From Euglena gracilis (taxonomy: Eukaryota > Euglenida > Euglenophyceae > Euglenales), in the NCBI GenBank assembly GCA_039621445.1, contig CP154954.1:4141437-4205436 (forward strand): DNA of 64,000 nucleotides, written 5' to 3'. Each line of letters begins with the position of its first letter. Position 1 is the first letter of the stretch. The translations under genes and the position numbers were made by a program. Below, piece by piece: positions 1-10,499 of the stretch. Below the pieces are notes generated by a model that saw only the letters and a list, made by a program, of their open reading frames with translations, was not told the DNA's origin and searched no databases.

Positions 1-106
1 TCGCTGTCTTAGGCCGCCTAACTCGCACATGGCTTTGAAAATGATTGTAACTTTGCATTCATTTGGGTCTACCGCAAAAATAGAATCCTGCCCTGGAGGT
101 TACCTG

Positions 107-300
107 CCGGAGGCTCCAGGGAGGCTCCAGGGAGGCTCCGGGGAGGCTCCAGGGAGGCTCCATGGAGGCTCCAGGGAGGCTCCAGGGAGGCTCAGATAAC
201 CAGCCTCCAGGGAGGCTCCCTTTTAGGGAGCCTCCGGGAGGCTCCAGGGCGGCTCAGATAACCAGCCTCCAGGGAGCCTCCATAGAGGCTCCAGGGAGGT
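107..300. repeat. 11-bp GGCTCCAGGGA minisatellite
   Basis: Degenerate tandem repeat with 11-bp spacing, interrupted by GATAACCAGCCTCC segments in which the motif turns to the opposite strand (CCTCCAGGGAGCCTCC). The mixture gives local inverted repeats. It recurs in copies 2 and 3 near 2733 and 5363, with a decayed relic at 7195-7282. Eleven is not a multiple of three, so it does not support a long reading frame. Confidence 0.85.
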
Positions 301-507
301 TCGGGTAACCTGTTTTGTGCACAGGACGACAGTGGGACAGGTGGTGTGCCGTGATGCAATCTGTGGTGTTGTAGACTCAGAATGCATGAATCAGCAGTTG
401 CTCGCCGGGGATGTGGCAAGGATAATGGGATAATGCAGGCACAGCGAGGCACAAGAAGAAGAGATGTGAAACATCTGGACAACATCTGCATCTTGGCTAG
501 CATTTGA

Positions 508-1245
508 ATCTTGTCCGGTGTCTGCATCTTGTCAAATGTCAACATCTTGTCCCGTATTTGCATGTTGTGTGGTCTCTGCACCTTGTCCAGTATCTACACC
601 TTGTCCAGTACCTGCATCCATTGCATCTTGTCCAATATCTTCAACCATTGCATGTTGTCCAATATTGTCCTCTTTTGTCCAACATCTACAACTTGTCCAG
701 CATCTACATCTTGTCCAACATCTGCACCTCGTCCAGTATCTGTGTCCACTGCATCTTGTCTGGAATTTGCATCCTGTTCATCATCTGCAACCATTGCATC
801 TTGTCCAGCATCTGTATCTTGTCCAGCGTCTTCATTTTGTTCAGCATCTGCATCTTGTCCAGCATCTGCAACCACTGCATCTTTTCCAGCATCTGCATCT
901 TGTCCAGCATCTGCATCTTGTCCAGCGTCTGCATCTTGTCCAGCGCCTGCATCTTGTCCAGCATCTGCAACCACTGCATCTTGTCCAGCATCCGCATCTT
1001 GTCCATCATCTGCAACCACTGCATCTTTTCCAGCATCTGCATCTTGTCCAGCATCTGCATCTTGTCCAGCGTCTGCATCTTGTCCAGCGTCTGCATCTTG
1101 TCCAGCATCTGCAACCACTGCATCTTGTCCAGCGTCTGCATTTTGTCCAGCGTCTGCATCTTGTCCAGCATCTGCATCCACGGCATCTTGTCCAGTGTCT
1201 GCATCTTGTCCAGCATCTGCACCTTGTCCATATCTGCATCTTGCC
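508..1245. repeat. 18-bp minisatellite array, copy 1
   Basis: About 40 degenerate units of TGCATCTTGTCCAGCATC with some 15- and 21-bp variants. The spacing is a multiple of three and the motif lacks stops in most frames, so it stays open in three plus-strand frames and at least two minus-strand frames. These read as ILSSIC, CPASAS, LVQHLH, DAGQDA and LDKMQ peptide repeats. Simultaneous openness on both strands shows the frames are a property of the repeat. The equivalent arrays lie at 3134-3871 and 5764-6357. Confidence 0.9.
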
Positions 1246-1261
1246 TGATGCCTGCATCCAC

Positions 1262-1545
1262 TGGCTCACAACCGAGCCAAAATGACCACAAAAGCCCCAA
1301 AGAGCAACCAAACGACCTAAAATAGCTTCAAATAACCTTAAATAGCCCAAAAATGCCAACAATATCCACAAATTTTTTACAAAAATCCAAAAAAATACCC
1401 AAAATCACCAAAATGGCACAAAATGACCAAAAATGCCATAACATTGGTCATATTGACCCAAATTGGCCCAATATTTGCCCAAATCAATGCAAAATAGCCC
1501 AAATTAGCAAAAAAAAAACGTTTGCCAAAAAAGCAAAAATGGGTG
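1262..1545. repeat. A-tract stretch with roughly 10-bp spacing
   Basis: Runs of three to six A recur every 9-11 bp, separated by short C/G-containing linkers such as CAAAATGACC and CAAAAATGCC. A-tracts in phase with the helical turn are known to bend DNA. The stretch is present in all three units (also 3888-4171 and 6374-6657). A degenerate short tandem repeat is the simplest origin. The 72-codon open frame inside it (1353-1571) is only Lys/Asn/Gln-rich repeat translation. Confidence 0.6.
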
Positions 1546-1679
1546 TAATGGGAGGCTGGGACGCAACATAGAGCTTAATTGAAACCGAAAATGAATTTAT
1601 CCGGCCAGAATTGTACCTAAATTATTTGCCGTGCAAAAAAAGGGTCACGTGAAATCCAAAATGGTGTTCATTTGGCTGT

Positions 1680-1720
1680 GCCCGGGGGGAGGGGAGGCGG
1701 GGGGGAGGCGAAAAGGGGGC

Positions 1721-1751
<31 letters not shown>

Positions 1752-1775
1752 CTCCCCCCTCCCCCCCCACCCCCC
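1680..1775. repeat. G/C homopolymer tract, copy 1
   Basis: G-rich block including an uninterrupted run of about 27 G (1721-1747), followed directly by C-rich sequence. This could form a G-quadruplex or a long G:C hairpin. It is the main place where the tandem units differ: 4306-4403 in copy 2 and 6795-6957 in copy 3 have different run lengths and interruptions. Exact length should be distrusted, because such runs are error-prone in assembly. Confidence 0.9.
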
Positions 1776-2626
1776 TTCTGTTTGGGGTTTGCTTGGATTT
1801 GGGTGTCGGGCCAAAATATAGTTCGAAATGTTGCTGAAACTTGGGGGTTACTCACAAAATGGTTGATTACATTGGGTGGCTATTTTTTTTTCATGGGGCT
1901 TGCTGTGGTGTTTCCTGTCTTATTGATCTCGTCTAGCTGGCCCTGTCCACCTGCAGCCCCCTCCCTCCTGGCCAGACATTATTATTTTTAAGGCGCCATA
2001 AAAACCTAAAATGCCTTAAAAAGCGCCTGAAAATATGTTGCCAAAATACCTTTAAATTCTTGAAAATATCTGAAAATACCTGAAAAAGCGCAAAATCTCG
2101 CCAAAAACGAGCCAAATCTTGGAAGAAAAAATATTTCTGGCATCGCTGGAACATTACTGTCCTAAAACTCAAAAAAAAGTGTTTTTTACGTTTTGATTTT
2201 GGGGAACATTCAAAATCAAAAACATTGGTTCGATAACCCTTGGACCACCCTGGAAAACAACACCTTAAAATGCCATAAAAAGTCTTCAAAAAAAATGTCT
2301 TAAAATGCCTCAAAACTTCGAAAAAAAATACACAATAATAATAATACCTGCTCATGGCAAAGAGCAAAAGAAAGCGACGTGCGAACGGTTGTCTTGCACG
2401 GCTTTCCACACGGGGTCAGTCCAGGGGAGGGAAGGCCCGGCGCGCTGGAGGTGCAGTCAGCGCTGGCGGTGCAGACCGGAGGGGGGAGCGTATCGGCCAA
2501 TGGCAGAGGCACGACGGTGGAAGGAAGAGACTGCCAGGGTGGGCTGGCGGCACCAGCCCACAATAGGATGCAACAAACGAGCCGCAGTATCACCATTTTT
2601 ATTGGAAAATAATCAAACACAAGGTT

Positions 2627-5256
2627 TCGCTGTCTTAGGCCGCCTAACTCGCACATGGCTTTGAAAATGATTGTAACTTTGCATTCATTTGGGTCTACCG
2701 CAAAAATAGAATCCTGCCCTGGAGGTTACCTGCCGGAGGCTCCAGGGAGGCTCCAGGGAGGCTCCGGGGAGGCTCCAGGGAGGCTCCATGGAGGCTCCAG
2801 GGAGGCTCCAGGGAGGCTCAGATAACCAGCCTCCAGGGAGGCTCCCTTTTAGGGAGCCTCCGGGAGGCTCCAGGGCGGCTCAGATAACCAGCCTCCAGGG
2901 AGCCTCCATAGAGGCTCCAGGGAGGTTCGGGTAACCTGTTTTGTGCACAGGACGACAGTGGGACAGGTGGTGTGCCGTGATGCAATCTGTGGTGTTGTAG
3001 ACTCAGAATGCATGAATCAGCAGTTGCTCGCCGGGGATGTGGCAAGGATAATGGGATAATGCAGGCACAGCGAGGCACAAGAAGAAGAGATGTGAAACAT
3101 CTGGACAACATCTGCATCTTGGCTAGCATTTGAATCTTGTCCGGTGTCTGCATCTTGTCAAATGTCAACATCTTGTCCCGTATTTGCATGTTGTGTGGTC
3201 TCTGCACCTTGTCCAGTATCTACACCTTGTCCAGTACCTGCATCCATTGCATCTTGTCCAATATCTTCAACCATTGCATGTTGTCCAATATTGTCCTCTT
3301 TTGTCCAACATCTACAACTTGTCCAGCATCTACATCTTGTCCAACATCTGCACCTCGTCCAGTATCTGTGTCCACTGCATCTTGTCTGGAATTTGCATCC
3401 TGTTCATCATCTGCAACCATTGCATCTTGTCCAGCATCTGTATCTTGTCCAGCGTCTTCATTTTGTTCAGCATCTGCATCTTGTCCAGCATCTGCAACCA
3501 CTGCATCTTTTCCAGCATCTGCATCTTGTCCAGCATCTGCATCTTGTCCAGCGTCTGCATCTTGTCCAGCGCCTGCATCTTGTCCAGCATCTGCAACCAC
3601 TGCATCTTGTCCAGCATCCGCATCTTGTCCATCATCTGCAACCACTGCATCTTTTCCAGCATCTGCATCTTGTCCAGCATCTGCATCTTGTCCAGCGTCT
3701 GCATCTTGTCCAGCGTCTGCATCTTGTCCAGCATCTGCAACCACTGCATCTTGTCCAGCGTCTGCAATTTGTCCAGCGTCTGCATCTTGTCCAGCATCTG
3801 CATCCACGGCATCTTGTCCAGTGTCTGCATCTTGTCCAGCATCTGCACCTTGTCCATATCTGCATCTTGCCTGATGCCTGCATCCACTGGCTCACAACCG
3901 AGCCAAAATGACCACAAAAGCCCCAAAGAGCAACCAAACGACCTAAAATAGCTTCAAATAACCTTAAATAGCCCAAAAATGCCAACAATATCCACAAATT
4001 TTTTACAAAAATCCAAAAAAATACCCAAAATCACCAAAATGGCACAAAATGACCAAAAATGCCATAACATTGGTCATATTGACCCAAATTGGCCCAATAT
4101 TTGCCCAAATCAATGCAAAATAGCCCAAATTAGCAAAAAAAAAACGTTTGCCAAAAAAGCAAAAATGGGTGTAATGGGAGGCTGGGACGCAACATAGAGC
4201 TTAATTGAAACCGAAAATGAATTTATCCGGCCAGAATTGTACCTAAATTATTTGCCGTGCAAAAAAAGGGTCACGTGAAATCCAAAATGGTGTTCATTTG
4301 GCTGTGCCCGGGGGGGGGGGGGGGCGGGGGGGGGGGAAAAGGGGGCGGGGGGGGGGGGCGGGGGGAGGGGGCCACAGGCCCCCTCCCCCCGCCCCCCCAC
4401 CCCCCTTCTGTTTGGGGTTTGCTTGGATTTGGGTGTCGGGCCAAAATATAGTTCGAAATGTTGCTGAAACTTGGGGGTTACTCACAAAATGGTTGATTAC
4501 ATTGGGTGGCTATTTTTTTTTCATGGGGCTTGCTGTGGTGTTTCCTGTCTTATTGATCTCGTCTAGCTGGCCCTGTCCACCTGCAGCCCCCTCCCTCCTG
4601 GCCAGACATTATTATTTTTAAGGCGCCATAAAAACCTAAAATGCCTTAAAAAGCGCCTGAAAATATGTTGCCAAAATACCTTTAAATTCTTGAAAATATC
4701 TGAAAATACCTGAAAAAGCGCAAAATCTCGCCAAAAACGAGCCAAATCTTGGAAGAAAAAATATTTCTGGCATCGCTGGAACATTACTGTCCTAAAACTC
4801 AAAAAAAAGTGTTTTTTACGTTTTGATTTTGGGGAACATTCAAAATCAAAAACATTGGTTCGATAACCCTTGGACCACCCTGGAAAACAACACCTTAAAA
4901 TGCCATAAAAAGTCTTCAAAAAAAATGTCTTAAAATGCCTCAAAACTTCGAAAAAAAATACACAATAATAATAATACCTGCTCATGGCAAAGAGCAAAAG
5001 AAAGCGACGTGCGAACGGTTGTCTTGCACGGCTTTCCACACGGGGTCAGTCCAGGGGAGGGAAGGCCCGGCGCGCTGGAGGTGCAGTCAGCGCTGGCGGT
5101 GCAGACCTCGGGGGGCGCCGTATCAGCAAAAAAAAGAGGCACGACGGTGGAAGGAAGAGACTGCCAGGGTGGGCTGGCGGCACCAGCCCACAATAGGATG
5201 CAACAAACGAGCCGCAGTATCACCATTTTTATTGGAAAATAATCAAACACAAGGTT
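2627..5256. repeat. 2.6-kb macrosatellite unit, copy 2
   Basis: Near-identical to copy 1, 2630 bp long. Visible differences are the G/C tract (4306-4403), one base in the 18-bp array (TCTGCAATTT near 3770 for TCTGCATTTT), and a clustered patch at about 5105-5142. In that patch the GACCGGAGGGGGGAGCG of copy 1 is replaced by G-rich and A-rich runs. No gene is seen. Confidence 0.95.
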
Positions 5257-6870
5257 TCGCTGTCTTAGGCCGCCTAACTCGCACATGGCTTTGAAAATGA
5301 TTGTAACTTTGCATTCATTTGGGTCTACCGCAAAAATAGAATCCTGCCCTGGAGGTTACCTGCCGGAGGCTCCAGGGAGGCTCCAGGGAGGCTCCGGGGA
5401 GGCTCCAGGGAGGCTCCATGGAGGCTCCAGGGAGGCTCCAGGGAGGCTCAGATAACCAGCCTCCAGGGAGGCTCCCTTTTAGGGAGCCTCCGGGAGGCTC
5501 CAGGGCGGCTCAGATAACCAGCCTCCAGGGAGCCTCCATAGAGGCTCCAGGGAGGTTCGGGTAACCTGTTTTGTGCACAGGACGACAGTGGGACAGGTGG
5601 TGTGCCGTGATGCAATCTGTGGTGTTGTAGACTCAGAATGCATGAATCAGCAGTTGCTCGCCGGGGATGTGGCAAGGATAATGGGATAATGCAGGCACAG
5701 CGAGGCACAAGAAGAAGAGATGTGAAACATCTGGACAACATCTGCATCTTGGCTAGCATTTGAATCTTGTCCGGTGTCTGCATCTTGTCAAATGTCAACA
5801 TCTTGTCCCGTATTTGCATGTTGTGTGGTCTCTGCACCTTGTCCAGTATCTACACCTTGTCCAGTACCTGCATCCATTGCATCTTGTCCAATATCTTCAA
5901 CCATTGCATGTTGTCCAATATTGTCCTCTTTTGTCCAACATCTACAACTTGTCCAGCATCTACATCTTGTCCAACATCTGCACCTCGTCCAGTATCTGTG
6001 TCCACTGCATCTTGTCTGGAATTTGCATCCTGTTCATCATCTGCAACCATTGCATCTTGTCCAGCATCTGTATCTTGTCCAGCGTCTTCATTTTGTTCAG
6101 CATCTGCATCTTGTCCAGCATCTGCAACCACTGCATCTTTTCCAGCATCTGCATCTTGTCCAGCATCTGCATCTTGTCCAGCGTCTGCATCTTGTCCAGC
6201 GTCTGCATCTTGTCCAGCATCTGCAACCACTGCATCTTGTCCAGCGTCTGCATTTTGTCCAGCGTCTGCATCTTGTCCAGCATCTGCATCCACGGCATCT
6301 TGTCCAGTGTCTGCATCTTGTCCAGCATCTGCACCTTGTCCATATCTGCATCTTGCCTGATGCCTGCATCCACTGGCTCACAACCGAGCCAAAATGACCA
6401 CAAAAGCCCCAAAGAGCAACCAAACGACCTAAAATAGCTTCAAATAACCTTAAATAGCCCAAAAATGCCAACAATATCCACAAATTTTTTACAAAAATCC
6501 AAAAAAAATACCCAAAATCACCAAAATGGCACAAAATGACCAAAAATGCCATAACATTGGTCATATTGACCCAAATTGGCCCAATATTTGCCCAAATCAA
6601 TGCAAAATAGCCCAAATTAGCAAAAAAAAAATGTTTGCCAAAAAAGCAAAAATGGGTGTAATGGGAGGCTGGGACGCAACATAGAGCTTAATTGAAACCG
6701 AAAATGAATTTATCCGGCCAGAATTGTACCTAAATTATTTGCCGTGCAAAAAAAGGGTCACGTGAAATCCAAAATGGTGTTCATTTGGCTGTGCCTGGGG
6801 GGGAGGGGGGCGGGGGGAGGCGAAAAGGGGGGGGGGGGGGCGGGGGGAGGGGGCCACAGGCCCCCCCCCC
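5257..6870. repeat. 2.6-kb macrosatellite unit, copy 3, truncated
   Basis: Matches copies 1 and 2 from the unit start to the G/C tract, then stops; the 0.85-kb tail is missing. The 18-bp array is 144 bp shorter, exactly eight repeat units, and lacks the block equivalent to about 940-1090. Loss of a whole number of units points to slippage or unequal exchange. The truncation falls in the G/C run, a plausible breakpoint. Confidence 0.93.
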
Positions 6871-6957
6871 CCCACCCCCCCCCCACCCCCCGGACCTCCC
6901 CTCCCCCCCCCCCCCCTTCCCCTCTCTCCCCTACCCCACTCCCCCCTCCCCTGCTCC
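6795..6957. repeat. G-rich then C-rich tract at the macrosatellite boundary
   Basis: G-rich for about 60 bp, then C-rich with CT/CA interruptions for about 95 bp, so the two halves can pair into a long imperfect hairpin. It ends the tandem array and leads into unrelated sequence. Glycine- or proline-rich open frames on both strands here are composition artefacts. Confidence 0.85.
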
Positions 6958-7299
6958 CCAATAACAACATCCTTTTGTGTGGACAAAATTTGGCGGACAA
7001 GGCGTAAATAGCAAACGGGTAAACGGTAAAAGCAAAATCACGCGGACATGGCGTCTTTGTGGCGAATGGATAAATGTTTCAACCAATTCTGCCATCGGCG
7101 GTCATGGTGTAAATAGCAAATGGGCAAACGTGAGTTGTGTGCGGATGCAGAGGGGTTGAGGGTCGAACATGGCCTATGTACAAAATAACTTACCTGCCGG
7201 AGGCTCCAGGGAGGCTCAGGGAGGCTCCAGGAAGGCTCAGGTAACCAGCCTCCCTGAAGCCTCCCTGTAGGCTCCAGGTAACCAAAAATGAGGATTTTC
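6958..7299. other. Spacer with short internal repeat, no gene
   Basis: GTAAATAGCAAACGGG (near 7003) and GTAAATAGCAAATGGG (near 7110) mark an imperfect internal duplication about 107 bp apart. A decayed copy of the 11-bp GGCTCCAGGGA minisatellite occupies 7195-7282. No coding signal is seen. Confidence 0.6.
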
Positions 7300-8550
7300 T
7301 GGGACCCAAATCATTTTGCAAAAAGTTATGTCTTCAAACACCGAGACCTCAGGTTCAGGGCAGTCCGCATTACCTCACCCTCACCCTGGGCCAGCAACAA
7401 CCAGCTTCGGGGCTGCAAGATGAAGCAGGGCTCGACTTGCGCCACTTCAACACCTCAATGGTGGCAAGCTTGCCGCACGGCTTCCATGGAGCGACTCCAA
7501 AAGGAATGGGGAGAGACTTCTGCGGAAAAAAAAGCTTCCGTTTCTTTTCTCCGAAGCACACCGAGCTTTGGTCTGGATTCCACTCACCCCGGCGTTTGCG
7601 CCCCCCCCCTCCGGCGTGGGTAATGTGCCGATTCTGCGCACATGTCGTAGTTTTTGAACATGGTGAGGGGAGCTCCCCACCACCCCCAGGCGCTTGTCCC
7701 CGATTCTCTTCACACCAATAAAGCATTTCAGCGCAACTGCAGAAGCCTGGGCTCGAAGCAGGGGATAGCGTGGGAAGCTGTACAATTAGGTGTCAGCGGG
7801 GCGATTGGTTGATGGACGCAGGCTGAATCAGTCAAACTTGCTACTTTCAAATTCTGAAAACCAACCCCCTCTTTGTCCCAGAAATTCAGGAAGTCGTGCA
7901 CAAAAATATTGCAATACCCCCAAAATATCCCAAAAAACACGAAGCCCCTCAATGGAGTGCTCCAGAAGAAAGTTGAAAAAATTTCGGGTGGATACACCAT
8001 TTTCATCAGAGAACGTCCGTTTCCGAAAAAATGCACATTACTGAGGAAAATAGGAATACGCAGCAAATCTTGCATGGGTTACCCAGGTAAGCTTGACTTC
8101 CCCCCCCCCCGAAACTTGTAAATTCTGTAAAGTCCCACCCCCCTTGAGGGTCTTGAAATCCCACCAAAATACAAAGTTGCAGGAGCATAATAATGTTCAA
8201 TGAATGATGCAGCCATTGGGGACGCTACAGCACGTTGCATGGTTCCAAATGGGTTGGAAAGGGGCCAGCCTTGTGCCAATATTCCGATGCCTTGTCCTGT
8301 CACGCAGTGACAATTTATGACCCACCATCGTTGACCACTTTCCAATGAGGGAATGTGAAATGGTCTGGAATCCATAAAACGCAGGTTAATTTTTATTTCA
8401 TGTATTTCCCCCCCCCCCCAAGCTGATTAGACACCAAAATAAAATCTGGAGAGTCCGAATTGGGTAAATTCTTTGAGCGCGGGTGTCAGGGAATTTTCTA
8501 TGCTATGAAAGCTGACAAACTGGAAGGTTCGGCCCCCCCCTGTTCAGGGG
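7300..8550. repeat. 1.15-kb duplicated segment, copy A
   Basis: From 7381 on it is colinear with 12374-13530 at high identity, with small indels. A more diverged third copy lies at 54420-54990. The first 75 bp instead resemble 48940-49005 (shared ACACCGAG and GGGCAGTCCGCATTA). The segment contains ACCCAGGTAAGCTTGACT (8080), which looks like a splice donor but has no supported exon. Open frames such as 7437-7721 are shared with copy B only up to frameshifts, so coding is not supported. Confidence 0.88.
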
Positions 8551-8830
8551 GGAGGTTGGATTCTCTCCTGGGGGCAAAAATGCACCTGGGGGAAAAAATG
8601 TGCAGGAAAATTTTGGGACTTGAAAACTTCGACATTTCATTTCCAAACACCACAAAATTTGGTGTCGCCCCGTCAGTTTCCACAGACAGTGTGGGGGGGG
8701 GACTGGAAACCCGAGGGGAGATTGGGAGACCTGAGGGGGAAGCCGATCCCACTTCACTTCACATCAAAAATAATTTGCCTGAGTTGGAAATGCAAAAGAA
8801 GCACTTCTGTCGATAGGAGTGGATGTTTGG
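8551..8830. repeat. Dispersed repeat family R2, member 1
   Basis: Shares CGTCAGTTTCCAC, TGGAAACCCGAGGGG, CACATCAAAAATA and AAGCACTTCTGTCGAT with 36345-36540 and 49605-49800. The opening 75 bp (GGTTGGATTCTCTCCTGGGG onward) are repeated at 9960-10037. No coding potential is seen across the copies. Confidence 0.75.
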
Positions 8831-9720
8831 GGGACAAAAACTTAAAACACGACGTGTAATGCATTTTGATGTGGAGAAAAATGCAACAAGTGTTCAACAA
8901 AAGATTCAGACAGTGGGGGACTCTTCAGCAGGTTGCATGGTTCCATGATGGGTTGGAATGGGGCCATGCCGAAAGCAGCATTGTGCCAAAACTTCCGATA
9001 AGTTGCCCCGTCAAGCAGTGACGGCACATGCCTGAACCTGGAAGGTTCGGACCCCCTGTTCATTGGGCAAGGGGGTTCATTACACATGGGGGGGGGTAAG
9101 CAACGCACAAACAGAGGGTCAAACAAAACAACAACAGTCAAACAAACGACAAAAGCAAAAGCCACGTTTTGAATACACTCTCACCAGTGGAGAGGGTTGG
9201 AGTGCAGTTCAGTTGACACTGCACAGACATCCACAAACAACGCACCCTCCGTGACCACAGGCAAAGGCATGGCACGGTGAAAGTGGCTGCAGTGCAACGA
9301 ATGAGGTGCGAAGGAAGGAAGCGTTCTCCTTCTATAACACATATAACAAGTAGGGTGGAACAAAATGTTTTCTGAAAACCTGGGTCAGAAGTGCAGGTGA
9401 AAAAGTCCAGGACCGGTGGAGTGAATTCAAATGCCAATATGAAAAGTCAGCATGATGGGACAATTTGCACACAACCATAAACACGTGCGCACATACACAC
9501 ACACACGCACACAATGGAAATGGGTTTTTGGTGAGTTCGTTTCTTGGCTGGTATTCTTTTAAGAAATATTCCAAAAATTGCAAAACGGTCATTTTTGGCA
9601 AATTTTGATTTTGGGGGGTCAAATAAAAATTTTCTTCAGTTTTGTATCAAAACCACCACCCACCTGCGGACCGCCCTCGTGGGAAATTTGGACTAGCTGC
9701 AGTCCCCCCCCCCCGGGTTG
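8831..9720. repeat. Mosaic of repeats shared with 55.9-56.8 kb and 13.5-14.4 kb
   Basis: The stretch near 8930-9030 (GGTTGCATGGTTCCA, CAAGCAGTGACGG) matches 8210-8310 and 55950-56060. The stretch at 9250-9400 (TGCAGTGCAACGAATGAGGT) matches 13690-13800 and 56260-56420. Sequence at 9550-9650 is the reverse complement of 14330-14400. A hairpin of conserved form lies at 9051-9076, and a short imperfect CA stretch near 9490-9513. Confidence 0.7.
9051..9076. repeat. Small inverted repeat with conserved loop
   Basis: ACCCCCT pairs with AGGGGGT around a 12-base loop containing GTTCATTGGGC. The same loop with a changed but still paired stem occurs at 50352-50379, and partial forms occur near 13512 and 50277. 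It is followed by a G run in each case. Confidence 0.55.
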
Positions 9721-10499
9721 AACTGTGAAAACTCATGAAGAAGCGTGATCATTAGGAATTGGTTGCATTGTTCATCATCGTCCAGACCTCGACGTTTTCT
9801 CAACCCGCAACAACTTCCCATCCCTCCTGTTCAACGACCATGAATGTTCGTCTGTGACCAGGGAGGCGGTCGCAGAAACATTTATTTTTGTTTCTGACCG
9901 GGGGGGGGGGTCGACCAGGTTATGAAATTAGTAGGCAGGGTGGTTTGGACACCTCCAGAGGGGGGAGGTTGGATTCTCTCCTGGGGGCAAAAATGCTCCT
10001 GGGGGAAAAATGTGCGGGAAAATTTTGGGACTTGAAAAAGGCCCAAAAATCGCGTTTTCCTATATTTTTAGTCAAAACGTACACCAACATCCAGCAGGTG
10101 TGTTTAGAAACCTGCAATGGTTGTCTCATTAACCTGGGATATTGACTGAACGATTTGGTGAACGCAAATGTGCTCACCAACCGTTTGTGCAATGATGAAC
10201 AGTGGATGCGCCAGCCAAAAATGATGAGTTTGTACATTGTACAAATGGTTATGTGATTGTTACAAATGTATGCATATTCAGAGGTATTTGCAGAATTTAA
10301 ATACATATAAAGCACCAGCCTGCACGCCTAAATTTGAACAACAGCAATCGAAGCTGTGAAAAACCATTTCTTAGCCCCTGGAACAACAAATACACAACAT
10401 TTCCAGGTTTCATCCTGAAGAACTGAGTATAAAAATGCAGTTCTTCAGTCCTGAAATTGTGGAACACACTGGGTCAACGTTTCTGAACATTTGAATGGT
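9721..10499. other. Mostly unassigned spacer
   Basis: Contains a C run at 9705-9714, a G run at 9900-9910, and a second copy of the 8550-8625 motif at 9960-10037. An AT-rich stretch at 10140-10420 carries ACAAATGGTTATGTGATTG-type sequence resembling 20240-20450. No gene, RNA gene or clear element boundary is seen. Confidence 0.5.

Larger units (their letters stand above)
1..2626. repeat. 2.6-kb macrosatellite unit, copy 1
   Basis: First of three head-to-tail copies; the next begins at 2627 with the same TCGCTGTCTTAGGCCGCCTA start, a period of 2626 bp. Internal order: short unique lead, 11-bp GGCTCCAGGGA minisatellite, spacer, 18-bp TGCATCTTGTCCAGCATC-like minisatellite, A-tract stretch, G/C homopolymer run, then a 0.85-kb tail whose last 250 bp belong to a dispersed family seen again near 10.5, 36.0 and 48.5 kb. 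All open frames inside trace to the minisatellites or to stop-poor tracts, and I see no gene. Copies 1 and 2 differ at very few positions outside the G/C run, so the duplication is recent. Confidence 0.95.

Noticed and set aside
594-1181. Minus-strand 195-codon DAGQDA-repeat protein
   Set aside because: Its mirror frames on the plus strand are equally open; the 18-bp minisatellite explains all of them.
508-1245. CRISPR array
   Set aside because: Units are contiguous 18-mers without unique spacers, in a eukaryotic setting with no cas genes.
2305-2664. 119-codon frame shared by tandem copies
   Set aside because: The diverged copies at 10.5, 36.0 and 48.5 kb break the frame by indels and stops.
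8080-8100. Splice donor CAG|GTAAGC in copies A and B
   Set aside because: Good consensus, but no conserved open frame precedes it in both copies.
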